Numbered from the stretch's first letter, positions 10,991 to 22,850 are shown. The stretch is 64,000 nucleotides of DNA from Dryas octopetala (GCA_963921425.1 OY992836.1:9827304-9891303), one strand, 5' to 3'. Made by a program: numbers and translations. Notes: generated from the letters alone by a model not told the origin.

Positions 10991-11830
10991 TGTGGTACAA
11001 CTTAGACGGCCATATTTATTGGCCTTGGATCGGGAAGAACATCCTTGTTCCTACCAAAATTTGAGATAGAGTTCCCCTCCTTTTCTTGGACCAACATTTT
11101 TTTCCTTAGAATTGGTTGGTAAAAGCGGCACTGTACCCCACAGCGCACCAAAGTAGAGTACCCAGTATGGCAGTGTGTATGTTTTTACCAACAAACCCTC
11201 CCAAGAAAGTCCCAGTATCTGCTCTCTTTTTACAGACACACCATCCCACATTCACACATGAATGTATAATAATATTAAAATATTAAATGCATCTTCACGC
11301 CACACGCGCGTCACGCATGTCGGAGACGACCGCACGTACCCCACGCTCTGCCTTAAATGCCGACCATTTATTTTTTCCTAAGTATTACCGTGTCCTGACA
11401 CGCACATACAACCCTCCGCTCTCTCTCTCTCACCGTAAATCCACTGCCACGCGCCGCTGCACGCGCCGTCACTCATTCCCTGAACTTTTTTAATTTAGAA
11501 GTACAGCACTGTCTGACACTTCCCAACACAACAGTCGAGCTTTGAGAGTTTTACCGCGCGGTGAAAACATTGAAGACCGAGGAGGTGAAAATGACCGGTT
11601 GAACTGGGAGTAGCCGGTGGTGAGAGAACGGGAAAGTATATGAAGGGGCTTTCAAGGAAGACAAGCTGTTTTTGCAGGGGAGCGAGGGATCAGAATTCAT
11701 ATAACACAAATTTATAGCTGACACTCACTCACTCTCACTCTCTCTCTCTCTCTCTCTATCTTTGTCTTCATTTTTTCCAATTTTCAATCTAATTTTTCCT
11801 GGTTAATTAATTACTGGGGCAGTTAATTCG
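10991..11830 (+). promoter_or_regulatory. Upstream region and probable 5' UTR of the ZF-HD gene
   Basis: No coding homology is seen between the MULE and the ZF-HD start codon. A CT-rich tract (about 11726-11760) shortly before the ATG resembles the pyrimidine-rich 5' leaders common in plant genes. The local base composition becomes GC-richer from about 11290 onward. The promoter elements themselves cannot be assigned with confidence. The MULE boundary lies 840 bp upstream of the ATG, so the transposon borders the promoter. Confidence 0.45.
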
Positions 11831-12613
11831 ATGATGGAGTTTGAGGATCAAGAGGAGCACGACGAGGAGATGGAGATGGCGGCGAGTTACGATTCGCTCG
11901 TGAACTCATCCGGGCCGGGCCGAGTCAAAATGCCGACCGGTTCGGGAACCGAGTCTGCTCAGCAACAGCCGAGGAAGGCGGCCTGCAGGTACAGAGAGTG
12001 CTTGAAGAACCACGCGGTGGGCATCGGAGGCCACGCGCTCGACGGCTGCGGCGAGTTCATGGCCGCCGGCGCAGAAGGCACCCTCGACGCGCTAAAATGC
12101 GCCGCCTGCAACTGCCACCGAAACTTCCACCGCAAGGAGAGCGGGGGCGAGGATGGCGTGACGTCAGCAGACCCGTACGGACAGCTGTTGGCAGCTCACC
12201 ACCACCACGGGCTCCTCCAGCACCCGCACGCGCAATTCTCGCCGTACTACAGGACGCCAGCGGGGTACCTCCACGTGGCGGCGGCGGCGCAGCAGCAGCA
12301 TCGGCCGCTGGCGCTGCCGTCGACGTCGGGCGGGGGCGGGACCCACAGCAGGGGAGGAGAGGAGGGGGAGGAGGACATGTCGAATCCGAGCGGGGGAGGA
12401 GGAGGAACGTCGTCGGGGAAGAAGAGGTTCAGGACGAAGTTCACGGCGGAGCAGAAGGAGAGGATGCTGGAGCTGGCGGAGAGGCTTGAGTGGAGGATTC
12501 AGAAGCAGGACGAGGGGGTGGTCCTCCAGTTTTGTAATGAGACTGGTGTCAAGCGTCACGTGCTCAAGGTCTGGATGCACAACAACAAGCACACTCTGGG
12601 TAAGAAACCCTAA
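11831..12613 (+). CDS. Zinc-finger homeodomain (ZF-HD) transcription factor
   Basis: An intronless 260-residue protein. An acidic amino terminus is followed by the ZF-HD dimerisation domain (about residues 54-103) with the plant-specific Cys/His pattern: [20 protein letters not shown], then [14 protein letters not shown]. The middle is His/Gln/Gly-rich, with the conserved phrases [14 protein letters not shown] and RPLALPSTS. The carboxy terminus is a homeodomain (about 197-258) whose recognition helix contains [16 protein letters not shown]. These middle phrases and the tail are those of the subgroup containing Arabidopsis ZHD5/AtHB33 and rice OsZHD1/2 (recalled family knowledge). Such proteins dimerise in the nucleus and bind ATTA-core DNA. 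One oddity: the helix-1 segment reads RLEWRI where relatives have RLGWRI (residue 220), a single G-to-A change. The upstream ATG (MM) is taken as the start because the acidic leader is conserved in relatives. Confidence 0.95.
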   Translation: MMEFEDQEEHDEEMEMAASYDSLVNSSGPGRVKMPTGSGTESAQQQPRKAACRYRECLKNHAVGIGGHALDGCGEFMAAGAEGTLDALKCAACNCHRNFHRKESGGEDGVTSADPYGQLLAAHHHHGLLQHPHAQFSPYYRTPAGYLHVAAAAQQQHRPLALPSTSGGGGTHSRGGEEGEEDMSNPSGGGGGTSSGKKRFRTKFTAEQKERMLELAERLEWRIQKQDEGVVLQFCNETGVKRHVLKVWMHNNKHTLGKKP

Positions 12614-12707
12614 CATCCACACCCAAACAACAAAACCACCCAAACAAAACAAACATCATCATCATTCTTGCTCGCTCCATCGATCATCCTCTCACAGTCA
12701 CAGACCG

Positions 12708-12712
12708 CTTCT

Positions 12713-12759
<47 letters not shown>

Positions 12760-12765
12760 TTCTTT
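12708..12765. repeat. (CTT)n microsatellite in the presumed 3' UTR
   Basis: An almost uninterrupted CTT run with one CTC interruption, about 95 bp after the ZF-HD stop codon. Confidence 0.9.
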
Positions 12766-15390
12766 TGTATTTATCAATTTAGGACAACACCAGAGAGGTA
12801 CCAATTAAGCAATGCTACGTAGTAGGATTTGTGGGTATTTCTTCGAATTTTAGTTTCTCAGTTACAGATGAAAGCTAGGTATATCATGTGCCCAAGGACT
12901 GAGAAAAGTGAGCCTGCAGCTAGCTGAGTAAAAGCTACTGCTGACTTAATTTGTTGAGAAATTCTACTACTCTTCCGGGATTTTAGTGTTTTATTTAACT
13001 AGGGTTTCTTTTATTTTTTAGTTACCCTTTTCATTTATTAACTAGTAACTAGTTTAGTGATCAATGTTATCTAGCTGCATGATCAGTGTTTATTGTTAAT
13101 GATATGCTCATTTCGATCTAATTAATTTCATCATATATCGATCGATCACTGCATGTAAAATATAATGTTTGCTATCTATAATGTCGTTGAATTTGCAGTG
13201 TTTTATCCGCTGTTTGACCATATATAGCTAGAGAGCTAGCTAGCTCAGCAAATTGAAGCAGGAGGAGGGCTTGCTAGCTAAGACATTTTGGAAATTAGTT
13301 AATTAACATTTTGTTTGTAGGTTTGAGTGGTCTATGACTCTATGTATCTAAGAAGGTAGTTGGTACAACTTGTTCTATTGGAGGCACAAACACGTGTGTG
13401 TGTGTGTGGAGCTGCATTTCCGTTTACCATCTCTTTCTCTACATGTGTTTTTGTACGTATCTATGAACATGTGTGTCTCTGTGTCATTCATTTACTTCTT
13501 CAGACTTCAAAGTTCAAACCCACCTTCTCGTTAATTTCGGTCCACGAATCAGCTAGATTACTGTGTGTTGCTTAATTTTATGTTGGGAAGCATTAATGGT
13601 TCTAGCTAGCCGTTTCTTTTTGCTTTATCAGCTTTTATATATCTAGCTTTCTGATCCTTCCGTATTCATACCCTTGTGGATGCTTTCAATTTCCTAGCTG
13701 GTTCTCTTCTACCTCTTCTCTTTTTGTGGATCTTACTCTAGCTGCTGATCAATGAAGTACTTGGCCTACTTCAAATGATCATAGGATCATGATCAATCTA
13801 TTGGGACCTCTCATCTCTCTGGTCTGTTTCTGCTACTAAGTTTTTTTTTTTTTTTTTGGTTCTTTCTTGCATACATTACATTTACTTTTGCAGTACTCAT
13901 CAGTGCAACATCAATATAAATATTTTTGTTGTATTGATCTATGTAATCATATGATGGAACTTGTCTGCTGTAGAAGGTAGAACCCAGATGTTTGATCTCT
14001 GATGGGTTCATCTTGGGAAGGAAAGAACTGAAATTATTTATTAATTTTATTTGAATTTTTATAATTATTATTATATATACTAGTATACTACTAGCTACTT
14101 GATTCGTTTTACTGTTTTGTTTCTCTTGGGAAAGAGGACATACCAGCTAGCTAGAAACAGTACAGTTTTGCTTTCATGGAAACTCATTAACTCCAAAATA
14201 TGGGTTCAGACAGTCCACGTTGGAGAGAGAAGTCATCCATCGATAGATCCAAAGCTTGGTGATCTCAGCTAGCTATATATTCATTTGTATTAAATTAGTT
14301 TCTCTTTCTTTTCTGTTTCTTTTTCAAATTTCAATGATCAGCTTCAAAGGGAACATGTGGGCACTCCAGCAGCACAAAAAAAAAAACTCTAATTAAATAC
14401 ACATACATACAAGAGGGGCACACAGCTTTTGTCTGCAGCTAGCTCCTATACCTTCACTTGAAGATTCATATCTCTCTTTTGGTTGATAGAATAGAATAGA
14501 ATCCATTAGGATTCCAAGAATCTCTACTCATCTTCCCCCTAAAGATTTAACCCATTTTGAAGGAGTAAATGTAATTATGGGAATCAACTAAAGGTGGTAA
14601 TTAATGAACTAAGGTGAGTCATGGTTGAGGTTAAGTTTCTATTTTTAGGGTCTGGTTGCTATATTGAGGCATGCATGGTACGTGGTTTTGGGTCGTTTTA
14701 CTAGTTCTATATCTGGTGTTTGATGTTTGAGGTTTGAATACTAGCAAGAGAAAGATATATACTTTTGTTGGAAGTTTGCTTGTTGTGAGAGTCAAAGCTT
14801 ACCTTATGCCACATCCCTTCAAGATGCTTTGCTTGTTTTGGTGGAACCCCAACATCAGTTAAAAGCTGCATGCTGCTGCTCCTCCTGCACTTTGTGGTCC
14901 AATTTATATATGTTGGAAATTAATATGGTCAAAGATCAATCATTCAATTCATTTCTATCAATAATATGCTTAATTTGATGGACTATCTTTTCTTCCTTTC
15001 GATATTCAAATCAATCAAGTACAAGTTTTGACCGAAAGAGTTATAATCAGTATCAGGCCATAGTTGTGAAAATGATAGGTTAATTTAATTATTTCAATAA
15101 TAAACAATTTAGAGAAATTCATAAGAGAGTTATTTTATTTTTATTTATTAATTTGAAACACTAATTTGTTTAGGAGTATATTAAGATCGTGTCATAATCA
15201 AGATATGCAAGTTCAGATGAAAATACGAGATCTTGACATACATAATTAGAAAATACCAAAGAAAAAGAAAACACCAAAACAATAGAACATAGCATAACAA
15301 AAGTACCTTTTTTAAGGAGCGAGATCTATACGACTATACCCAAAGGAAAACAACCAGAAAAAAATTAAATTAACCAGGAAAATTCTTCAT

Positions 15391-15530
15391 CTAAGATAAA
15401 AACCTCCAAAACAAATTGGCAAATTCTTCATCACGAAATATGCCTTGTTTTGCATTTTAAATTTTTAATCTAAGATAAAAACCTCCAAAACAAATTGGCA
15501 AATTCTTCATCACAAAATATGCCTTGTTTG
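15391..15530. repeat. Tandem duplication, period about 79 bp
   Basis: The phrase TAAGATAAAAACCTCCAAAA with the following TTGGCAAATTCTTCATCAC and ATATGCCTTGTTT occurs twice, near 15392 and 15471, almost identical. The low divergence indicates a recent duplication just upstream of the CACTA insertion. Confidence 0.8.
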
Positions 15531-15644
15531 GTTTGGTTGGGATTTTGGGTGGAGTCCAAAATCTTGGAGTTAAAACCTAACATGCAGCCTCTACAAAACT
15601 CATTCTACACCCTAGGAGGGGAAATACCATTTGAATCGGAAAAT

Positions 15645-15792
15645 GACTTTATTATGAATTAAAATGATTTTCTTATAAATTAAAAGGACTTTATCATGAA
15701 TTAAAATGATTTTCTTATAAATTTTAAAACACCTCTAGTTTTCATCTAAAAACTGTTTTTCTAAAAGACCTAAGCCTAATTATCTCTTTTTA
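15645..15792 (+). repeat. Dispersed repeat shared with 52655-52770
   Basis: The segment with TGACTTTATTATGAATTAAA, TTCTTATAAATTTTAAAACA, CATCTAAAAACTGTTTTT and TAAGCCTAATTATCTCT reappears in the same orientation at 52655-52770. Within this copy the first phrase is itself duplicated (near 15645 and 15690). Boundaries and class are unknown. Confidence 0.65.
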
Positions 15793-15949
15793 AAATGTAT
15801 GAGATATCATATGTTTTGTTAGGGGTATTTGAGGAACAAAAAAATTCATAAAAAATAATAAGAAATGACGTGTCATACGCATGTTGATGATATTGGTGTG
15901 GACTAGAGTCAAAGTTCTAAAATTATAACAATACACTACAAGAAAAAGA

Positions 15950-16245
15950 GTTTGGGCGACAAACCTAGTTCCTCTCTCAAAGTCGAATTTCGTCGACAGT
16001 TTGGTCGCTCAAGCCATGACGCCCAAGACTTTGGGCAACGAACAAGTACATTTTGTCGCCCAAAGGTACCTAGGACAAATTTGATTCGTCTCCTGAAGAG
16101 AGTTTGGCAACGGACATATTGTTCGTCGCCTAAAGCATGTTGAGGCGACGAAATTATTATTCCTCGCCCAAAGTACGTTTAGGCGACGAACAATTTGGTC
16201 GCCTAAACATACTTTGGGCGACGAATAATTTTGTCACCTAAACAT
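15950..16245. repeat. Left subterminal repeat array of the CACTA element
   Basis: Around ten variants of TTTGGGCGAC(GAA) and its complement TTCGTCGCCCAAAG occur in 300 bp, often as facing pairs separated by a few bases that could form small hairpins. In En/Spm such subterminal motifs bind the TNPA-type protein (established for maize); the same role is inferred here. They are CpG-bearing, so they are potential methylation targets. Confidence 0.85.
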
Positions 16246-16439
16246 ATTTATTTTTTAAAAAATTTATTAAAAAAAAATTAGGGGACAAAATTATTTTTTA
16301 TTTAGATTATATATTTAAATTTAATTTTAAAAAAAATCTTTATTCAAAAACCATATAAGAAAGACAAAATTAATAAATTTATATATCCAAATATCCATAC
16401 AAAGTATGAACAATTTAATACTATATGCAAATATAATCG

Positions 16440-18212
16440 GTACATACAATCACTAATGGCCTCTAGGTCAGTAGCATCATTGGCACCGGTGGAGGAGCCT
16501 AGCATGCACTGGTCAATGTTCGGTGGCAGCACAAACCCAGGTATAATCCCGGCCAACTGGCCAAACATCTGCTCCATCTAATGCACCTTACTCGTCTGCT
16601 GTGCATATGCCGCTCTAGATTCTTCTGGCTGACCCCTCAACAGCTGCACTTCAGTGGACAGGTTGACGAATTCTGCAGATGGCTGAGACGAAGACCTGGT
16701 GCTGAGATCACAAACCCGACCCACTCTCATTCCACATATCTCCCTACCACGCCTAACACCCAGTGTCTCCGTCATAATATATACAAAGATCGGCATTGCG
16801 ATCGGGGACTGAGATCGACTCCAACAGAGTGTCTGGAGGGTACTGGCTGGCCACCTCCTCCAAATAACTCGCCTTCTTAGCGAGTATCTCAGTCATCAAA
16901 ATGTTATACACAAGTTAGAAATTAGGAAATTAAATACAAATATTAAAAATTGTGAAATAAAACAAAAAAATATAAAAAAAACTAACGTGCTTCTCCATGC
17001 CCTTGTCGTTGCCGGGTCGGCCATAAACATCCCCGTAGTTGTCAAGCTCCGGAAATTGTGAACAAGCCTGAAAAAGAATGTAATGTTGACAAAAACTCAA
17101 ACAATACTAAGGAATATATATATTAAATTAAATAATGGCGCACCTGACGATACGACTCCACTCGGTATGAGAAGGGCATCGAACCACCATGATGATCAAT
17201 CCTTGCGAGCGCTTTCCGGTTCTTAAGATTGACATTCGACTTCTTCTGTTAAATATTAAGCAAATTGTAAATGCATTAGTGTATATACGATAAAGGAATA
17301 ACATAAGAAAAAAGATTTTTGAAGTCTTAAAATGATATAACATACCAAAAATTCCGGACTCTGAAAATGAGTGCACAACCATTGCCACTGATCAAGCCGA
17401 GATGCCATCTCCGGAGGAGGGCTGGCCAATGCCTTATCTGCCGATCCAAACATGTTATATTCCCTGTGCAGCTCATGCTTCCATTGTATGTAAACTTTTC
17501 TCAATAACTTCTCCATATACCTAGCTACATCCGGATCCTCCATCCAAATGTCATAGTTTACCTGAAAAAAAATGAATATTAAATTGTTAGGAATGATCAA
17601 ATTCATCATTTTGTATTAATCGAAATATACTCACTGAAATGGAGTCCATAATGCTCCTCTTGATAGCGTCATCAACCTTTTCCCAACTGGGGAAAAGCAT
17701 GGGGCAGTCGGCACGAATAATCGCCCAGACAAAGGAAGCGAAAGTACTATGGAGCTCTCTGCTCGGTCGTAGGTGATCTTTTTCAAGAACGATTCGAATC
17801 CTCTCGTTCGTCGTGCGCGTGATTCGAGACGCCTTCAACCCTCTACTTATCCCCCTTGTGGTTTTGGTACCTAGAAAAACAAATATAACATATTAATTTC
17901 ACAGTAATCTTCTAACATCTAAATAAAATTAAACTTAAACACAAGTGATGTGAAAACATTTTTCTTACTCTCTGAAGATGAGGCAGTACGAGTGGATGAC
18001 GCAACATTATCATATACACTATAACGGTGACCACGTCGGTCCCTCCGTGCCTACGGAATCGCAGACCCAGTACTCGATGAGAGATCTGGGGCTATCGCCG
18101 GGGTCGATTCGCCCTGAACTATGAGGCCGGGCTATTCTACAGGGGCGGACTGGGTTGTAGGGGCAGACATGGATGCTGAACTGGACCTCCGAGATCCACC
18201 CATGTTCGAGAT
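16440..18212 (-). pseudogene. CACTA second protein, Transposase_24 (Ptta/En-Spm) type, decayed
   Basis: Read in pieces separated by apparent introns. The amino-terminal piece (from about 18212) is Ser-rich and holds stop codons. A piece at about 17600-17840 reads LEKDHLRPSRELHSTFASFV and continues to FPSWEKVDDAIKRSIMD. A piece at about 17370-17560 reads DPDVARYMEKLLRKVYIQWK followed by KALASPPPEM and DQWQWLCTHFQSPEF. Later pieces read NRKALARIDHHGGSMPFSYR (near 17190) and GDVYGRPGNDKGMEKHV (near 17000). This order of motifs is that of Transposase_24. In the family, this kind of protein is thought to bind subterminal repeats and assist transposition. Premature stops (for example before PGLIVQGEST) argue that the copy is inactive. 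Confidence 0.7.
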
Positions 18213-18334
18213 CAAACTCATCTGCACAATTCAATAAATATTTATGTTAGTCAAAAAAAAAACTAAAGTAATAACTTACTGATCTGAATCACCACTATCA
18301 CTTACTAATCTGAATCACCATTAGAAATACTCAT

Positions 18335-18336
<2 letters not shown>

Positions 18337-18382
<46 letters not shown>
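18337..18382. repeat. (CAT)n microsatellite encoding polyaspartate
   Basis: A CAT repeat on the plus strand is GAT on the coding (minus) strand. It gives about 15 consecutive Asp residues a few codons before the transposase stop codon. Confidence 0.9.
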
Positions 18383-19230
18383 GATGAAATCATTAACATC
18401 AATCCGGGGAAGTGGCCCAAGATCAATTGATAAGGCATTGATCTCAATTGGAGGAACGTCATGTATCTCGACTTGTTGTATGATAACATCATTGTTGTAT
18501 GGACTGGATATGGTCGAAGATGAATCCTCTTGATAAGCCACGTCATCCTGATTTATCTTTTCCGGAATATTCTATATATTTCGATTCTGAATCATCTGAG
18601 CTACTTTCCAACTCATACCCGCCTTAGGATCATCCAGATAACATACTTGTTTCGCCATAGTGGCAAGAATAAATGGATCATTCTCATATCATTGAGTGTC
18701 TGTGTTCACAGATATTAAGTCATAATCAAGTTTAATATTGTTGTTCCTATTCGGGTCTGTATTAAACCAATGACACTTAAATAACACAACTTGAAAGTGA
18801 TGAGAGTATAACACTTGATGTACACTCGTCAGTTTGCCGTAGAAATCTACCGTGTCAGTCTCCAAGTTCTCTACACAAACCCCATTATTTTTAGTGCTCA
18901 AGATGTCATCTCGTTTTACAGTTAAAAATTTAACTTCATTCACATTACATCCGGAAAATGTTTCAACCCATTGAATGTCACTCGCCAAAATCATTAACTC
19001 TTTGAATAATGGCGAATTATCATCAGTCAGCTTTTCCATCTATTAAAAGACAATGTAATTAATATATTACAAAAAACATACAAACACATGAACGAACTGA
19101 TCATTATTGTCAGTAATCACTTACATGTTCCTTAAACCATTTAGGAAACATTTTCCAATGCTTTTTCTGTACACGTTCCTTGTCCCATTTTGGATAGTCG
19201 CGATTCATTAGTTCCTCATGCTCAATGCGT

Positions 19231-20146
19231 AAGGAGTCAACTTCTACATAATTATTGAGTATGAACCAATGAGCCACCCCCATATCGTGTTTCGAGAATT
19301 CAACAGCTGGTTTAGGAGCTTCGCCAAATAGTCGTGTAATTTGAGAAAAGACATAAAGTGTCTCATTTTTTTCACCACCGTCGTCGTTGCGTTGGGGCCG
19401 ATTGAATAACGTCTCAACATTGCACAGTAGGTAATGGATTCATTTGCAATGTATGCCTCCGCTATGGAGCCTTCGGGGTGTGCCTTGTTTTGGACGTACC
19501 TTTTGTAATTACCAAACATTCTGCAAATGTAAGTATATAGTGAGACAACTTTTATGAGTAACAGAGAGCTAAACTAGGAGAATAGCAACAAAAAACTTTA
19601 GGAATTGTTACCTTTCTATTGGGTACATCCACTGATAACTGACCGGCCCAGCAAGAATTGCCTCTTGCGGTAAATGTATCATCAAGGAGTCAACTTCTTC
19701 GCAATTATTGAGTATGAACCAATGAGCCACCTCCATGTCGTGTTTCGAGAATTCAACAGCTGGTTTAGGGGATTCGCCAAATGGTTGTGTAATTTGAGAA
19801 AGGACAGAAAGTGTCTCATTTTTTTCACCACCGTCGTCGTTGCGTTGGGGCCGATTGAATGACATCTCAACATTACTGAGATACATTGCACGGTAGGTGA
19901 TGGATTCATTTGCAATGTATGCCTCCGCTATGAAGCCTTCGGGGTGTGTCCTGTTTCGGACGTACCTTTTGTAATTATCCAACATCTGCAAATGTAAGTA
20001 CATAGGGAGAAAACTTTTATGAATAACAGAGAGCTAAACTTGGAGAAAAGTAACAAAAAAGTTTAGGAATTGTTACCTTTCTATTGGGTACATCCACCGA
20101 TAACTGACCGGCCCAGCAAGAATTGTCTCTTGCGGTAAATGTATCA
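19231..20146 (-). repeat. 453-bp tandem duplication inside the CACTA transposase gene
   Basis: AAGGAGTCAACTTCT begins a unit at 19231 that recurs at 19684, and the two units stay aligned through CGTCGTCGTTGCGTTGGGGC, GCCTCCGCTATG and TCTATTGGGTACATCCA. The unit includes an exon part (YKRYVRN...HPEG...IANESITY), what looks like an intron, and the YRWMYPIER exon end. Copies differ by a moderate number of substitutions and small indels. Confidence 0.9.
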
Positions 20147-22436
20147 TCAAGTGAATCATTATATCAAAAAGGGCCGGTGAAAATATTTGTTCAAATTTGC
20201 ATAGGATGTACACAATCTCATCTTCCAATTTTGACACGTCTGACACACGCCACATCTTAGCGCATATATGCTGAATGAACCTCTACAACCCAATAATCGG
20301 TTCAACCACATCTTCGGACAAAAATTTTCTAATACCCATCGGAACCAGCCGTTGCAATAAAACATGACAATCATGACTCTTCAAGTCCAAAATTGTTCCT
20401 GAGTCGATTTTCACATTACGTAAGATATTGACCGCGTATCCATCTGGAAATTTGACCGATGCAAGAAACTTTAAGAATTCTTTCTTATCCCCAGGGGTTC
20501 ACTGTATAAGATGGATGCTTCTTTATCATTTTATCACCTTTCTTCGTTAATCACAAATGTTTCATGATGCCCATTTCTTGCAAATCTTGTCGAGCCTTAA
20601 TTGTGTCCTTTGATTTTCCCTCAATGCCCAAAATTGTCCCCACCAAATTTTCGCACACGTTCTTCTCAATATGCATTACATCGAGATTGTGCCTGATTTT
20701 CAACTTGGACCAATACTCCAACTCGAAGAATATCGACTTGTTCGTCCAATTTAGATGTGCATGTGACCTTGGCATATTTCGTTCTTTATTAGAGGAATGT
20801 TTACCAATCCGGCCAAATTCTAAGTTATTCAACTGCCTCAAGATGTCATCACCATATAATTCTTTAGGTTTCATGTCCATCTCCTTTTTTTCGTCAAAGA
20901 CCTCCTTATTGTGACGCCATTTATGTTCCCCCGGCAACCATCTTCGGTGGCCAATATAACATACTTTACCCCTGTGCCAAGCGGAAGTTATATCCTTATT
21001 ATAAGCAGGACATGCCATATAACCCTTGGCGGTTCAGCCTGATAGATTCTCATAAGCTGGGACTGCTGCATGCAAGAAAAACATTGTTCCGGTGGACTTA
21101 TCATATGTCAGCACACCATTTTGCTACAATTCTTTTAGCTCATCAATCAACGGTCGCAAATATACATCGATCTCATTGCCAGGGGATTGCGGTCCCGGAA
21201 TTAATAGCGTCGTAATTTTGAATTCTATTTTCATGCATTTTCAGGTAGGCAAATTATAAGAAACTACGACCACTAGCCAAGTGCTGTGAGATGTGCTCAT
21301 ATTCCCGAATGAATTAAACCCATCAGTAGCAAGTCATAATCTGACATTTCATCGATCCGCTGCAAAATCCGGATATATATTATCAAATTCTTTCCATGCG
21401 CTTCCGTTTGCAGGATGTCTCATCACATCGTCCTCAACCCGCTTATCTTTGTGTCATCTCATGTCACTTGCAGTATGTGTCAACATGTACAATCGTTGCA
21501 ATCTTGGCTTAAGTAGGAAATAACGCAACACCTTTTGCGGAATCTGTTTCTTTCTCTCTATATACTTGTTCTTATATCTCGGCTCATTGCACTCAGGGCA
21601 TTTATCCTTCCATTGATGTTCTTTGTAAAACAATACACAATCATTCTTGCATGCATAAATTTTTTCATATCCCAAACCGAGATCTTTCAACACCTTATTC
21701 GCCTGATAATGGGTTTCAGGTATATGATTGTTCTTTGGAAGCATTCGTTTCAAAATCATCATCAACTGATCATAACTTCGATTCGAATGTTGATTAAGTA
21801 CTTTCCAATACATTAACTCCACAACAACAGTTAGCACTGAGAACTCTTTACAACCAGAGTACAATTCCCGCTGAGCTTGATTCAACAATCTCTCATACTT
21901 ATCAAACTCTTTTCTTTGGACTTCGGGCAACCCATCATTTTCATCCATATTATTGCTCTTTGTATTATCTTGATTGACTTCATGATCAAGCGATGCATAT
22001 GGATAAGCATCGTTTATTATGCCCATCACTTGGTCATTATCATCACCAACAGATTCAGTAGACTGCAGAATTGTTCGAGCATCTGAGGAAGTCGAAGCAT
22101 AAACTCTCGGTTCACCATGTTAATACCATGTCGTATAGTTGTGTGACATCTCATATTTCACCAAATGAATTCTGACTTCACGCACTGTCTTCCATAAAGT
22201 GTTGTTACAATTCTGGCACAGACACTTTATATTATTCTGAGCATTGACATGCTCCTGTGCAACTTGGATAAATGACTCGATCCCATATAAATATTCATCA
22301 CAAACACGATTCGTATTACGTATCCATTGTCGGTTCATGATGCCTGTTTCCATATTACACGACAATTAGAAAAAGATTTGTCACCTTTCTTCGTCTCCTT
22401 ATGTCTTCGGTAAGGGCCCCATCCTATTCGAAAATG

Positions 22437-22660
22437 CACATATGTGTCGTGGTTGTTGGCTCTGACGACGTAATTTCGATCTGAAAAAATTTCGGCATCA
22501 TCTCCCTATGGTTCTCCAAGTGCACGACGTAGATATTTAAAACAAATATTTAGTATGCACTCGAAGAACACATAGGGAGATGTTGCCGAAATTTTCTCAA
22601 ATCGAAATCATGTCACATGAACCGCTAACCACAACACATAATTGTGCACTCCCAAACTGT
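22437..22660. repeat. Long inverted repeat (hairpin) upstream of the CACTA transposase
   Basis: Two arms of about 90-100 bp around a short centre near 22545 are complementary. The left arm contains AATTTCGGCATCATCTCCCT and the right arm its near complement (AGGGAGATGTTGCCGAAATT), with further pairing to CACATATGTGTCGTGGTT near the left base. The structure lies in what should be the leader of the transposase transcript. It could act as a silencing trigger, a translational block or a protein-binding site; none is proven. Confidence 0.75.
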
Positions 22661-22769
22661 CCATGGGTAATTTGGACAATTCAAGAATCATATTGGAGCG
22701 CAGTCACGTCCAGCGTCCATGTGCGCGTCCAACAGACTCTCGAACGGGTCTAAGGTGAATTTAAGTTGA

Positions 22770-22850
22770 GTGTACAAAGTTATCCACTGATAATTTCGCA
22801 CGACTAGTTCAATGCACAAAGTTATCGACTGATAACTTCGTACATGCGCT
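22770..22850. repeat. Short duplicated palindromic phrase
   Basis: The phrase CAAAGTTATCSACTGATAAYTTCG occurs twice, near 22777 and 22817. Each contains the partial palindrome GTTATC...GATAAC. It lies upstream of the transposase gene, inside the CACTA element. Confidence 0.55.

Larger units (their letters stand above)
12614..15933. other. ZF-HD 3' region and intergenic DNA
   Basis: A 3' UTR presumably begins after the stop and includes a (CTT)n tract at 12708-12765. Beyond it the DNA is AT-rich with many AGCTAGCT phrases and a short (GT)n near 13393-13408. No protein, tRNA or recognised microRNA precursor was identified. Two repeat features near 15391-15790 are listed separately. Confidence 0.55.
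18305..22339 (-). pseudogene. CACTA transposase (TNP2/TNPD-like), decayed
   Basis: The amino-terminal transposase-associated domain lies at about 22120-22339 (MNRQWIRNTNRVCDEYLYGI, CLCQNCNN, then VRIHLVKYEMSHNYTTWY). Next is a segment with YEKIYACKNDCVLFYKEH, CPECNEPRYK and KVLRYFLLKPRLQRLY (21454-21730), and then the transposase core (20551-21300) with LIPGPQSPGNEIDVYLRPLI, MFFLHAAVPAYENLSG, GHRRWLP and HNLDVMHIEKNVCENLV. A DUF4218-type region follows (about 19250-20255; MIHLPQE, GPVSYRWMYPIER, YKRYVRN, HPEG). The end is a DUF4216-type region (18550-19040; FSGCNVNEVKFLTVKRD, then PFILATMAKQVCYLDDPKAG) with a polyaspartate tail. At least two Trp codons of the core are now stops (near 21125 and 21040), and the DUF4218 part is tandemly duplicated. 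Confidence 0.85.

Noticed and set aside
11998..12652. Long frames in other phases and on the opposite strand across the ZF-HD gene (163, 162 and 98 codons)
   Set aside because: They are by-products of the GC-rich codons of the real gene and contain only low-complexity Arg/Pro/Leu or Gly runs.
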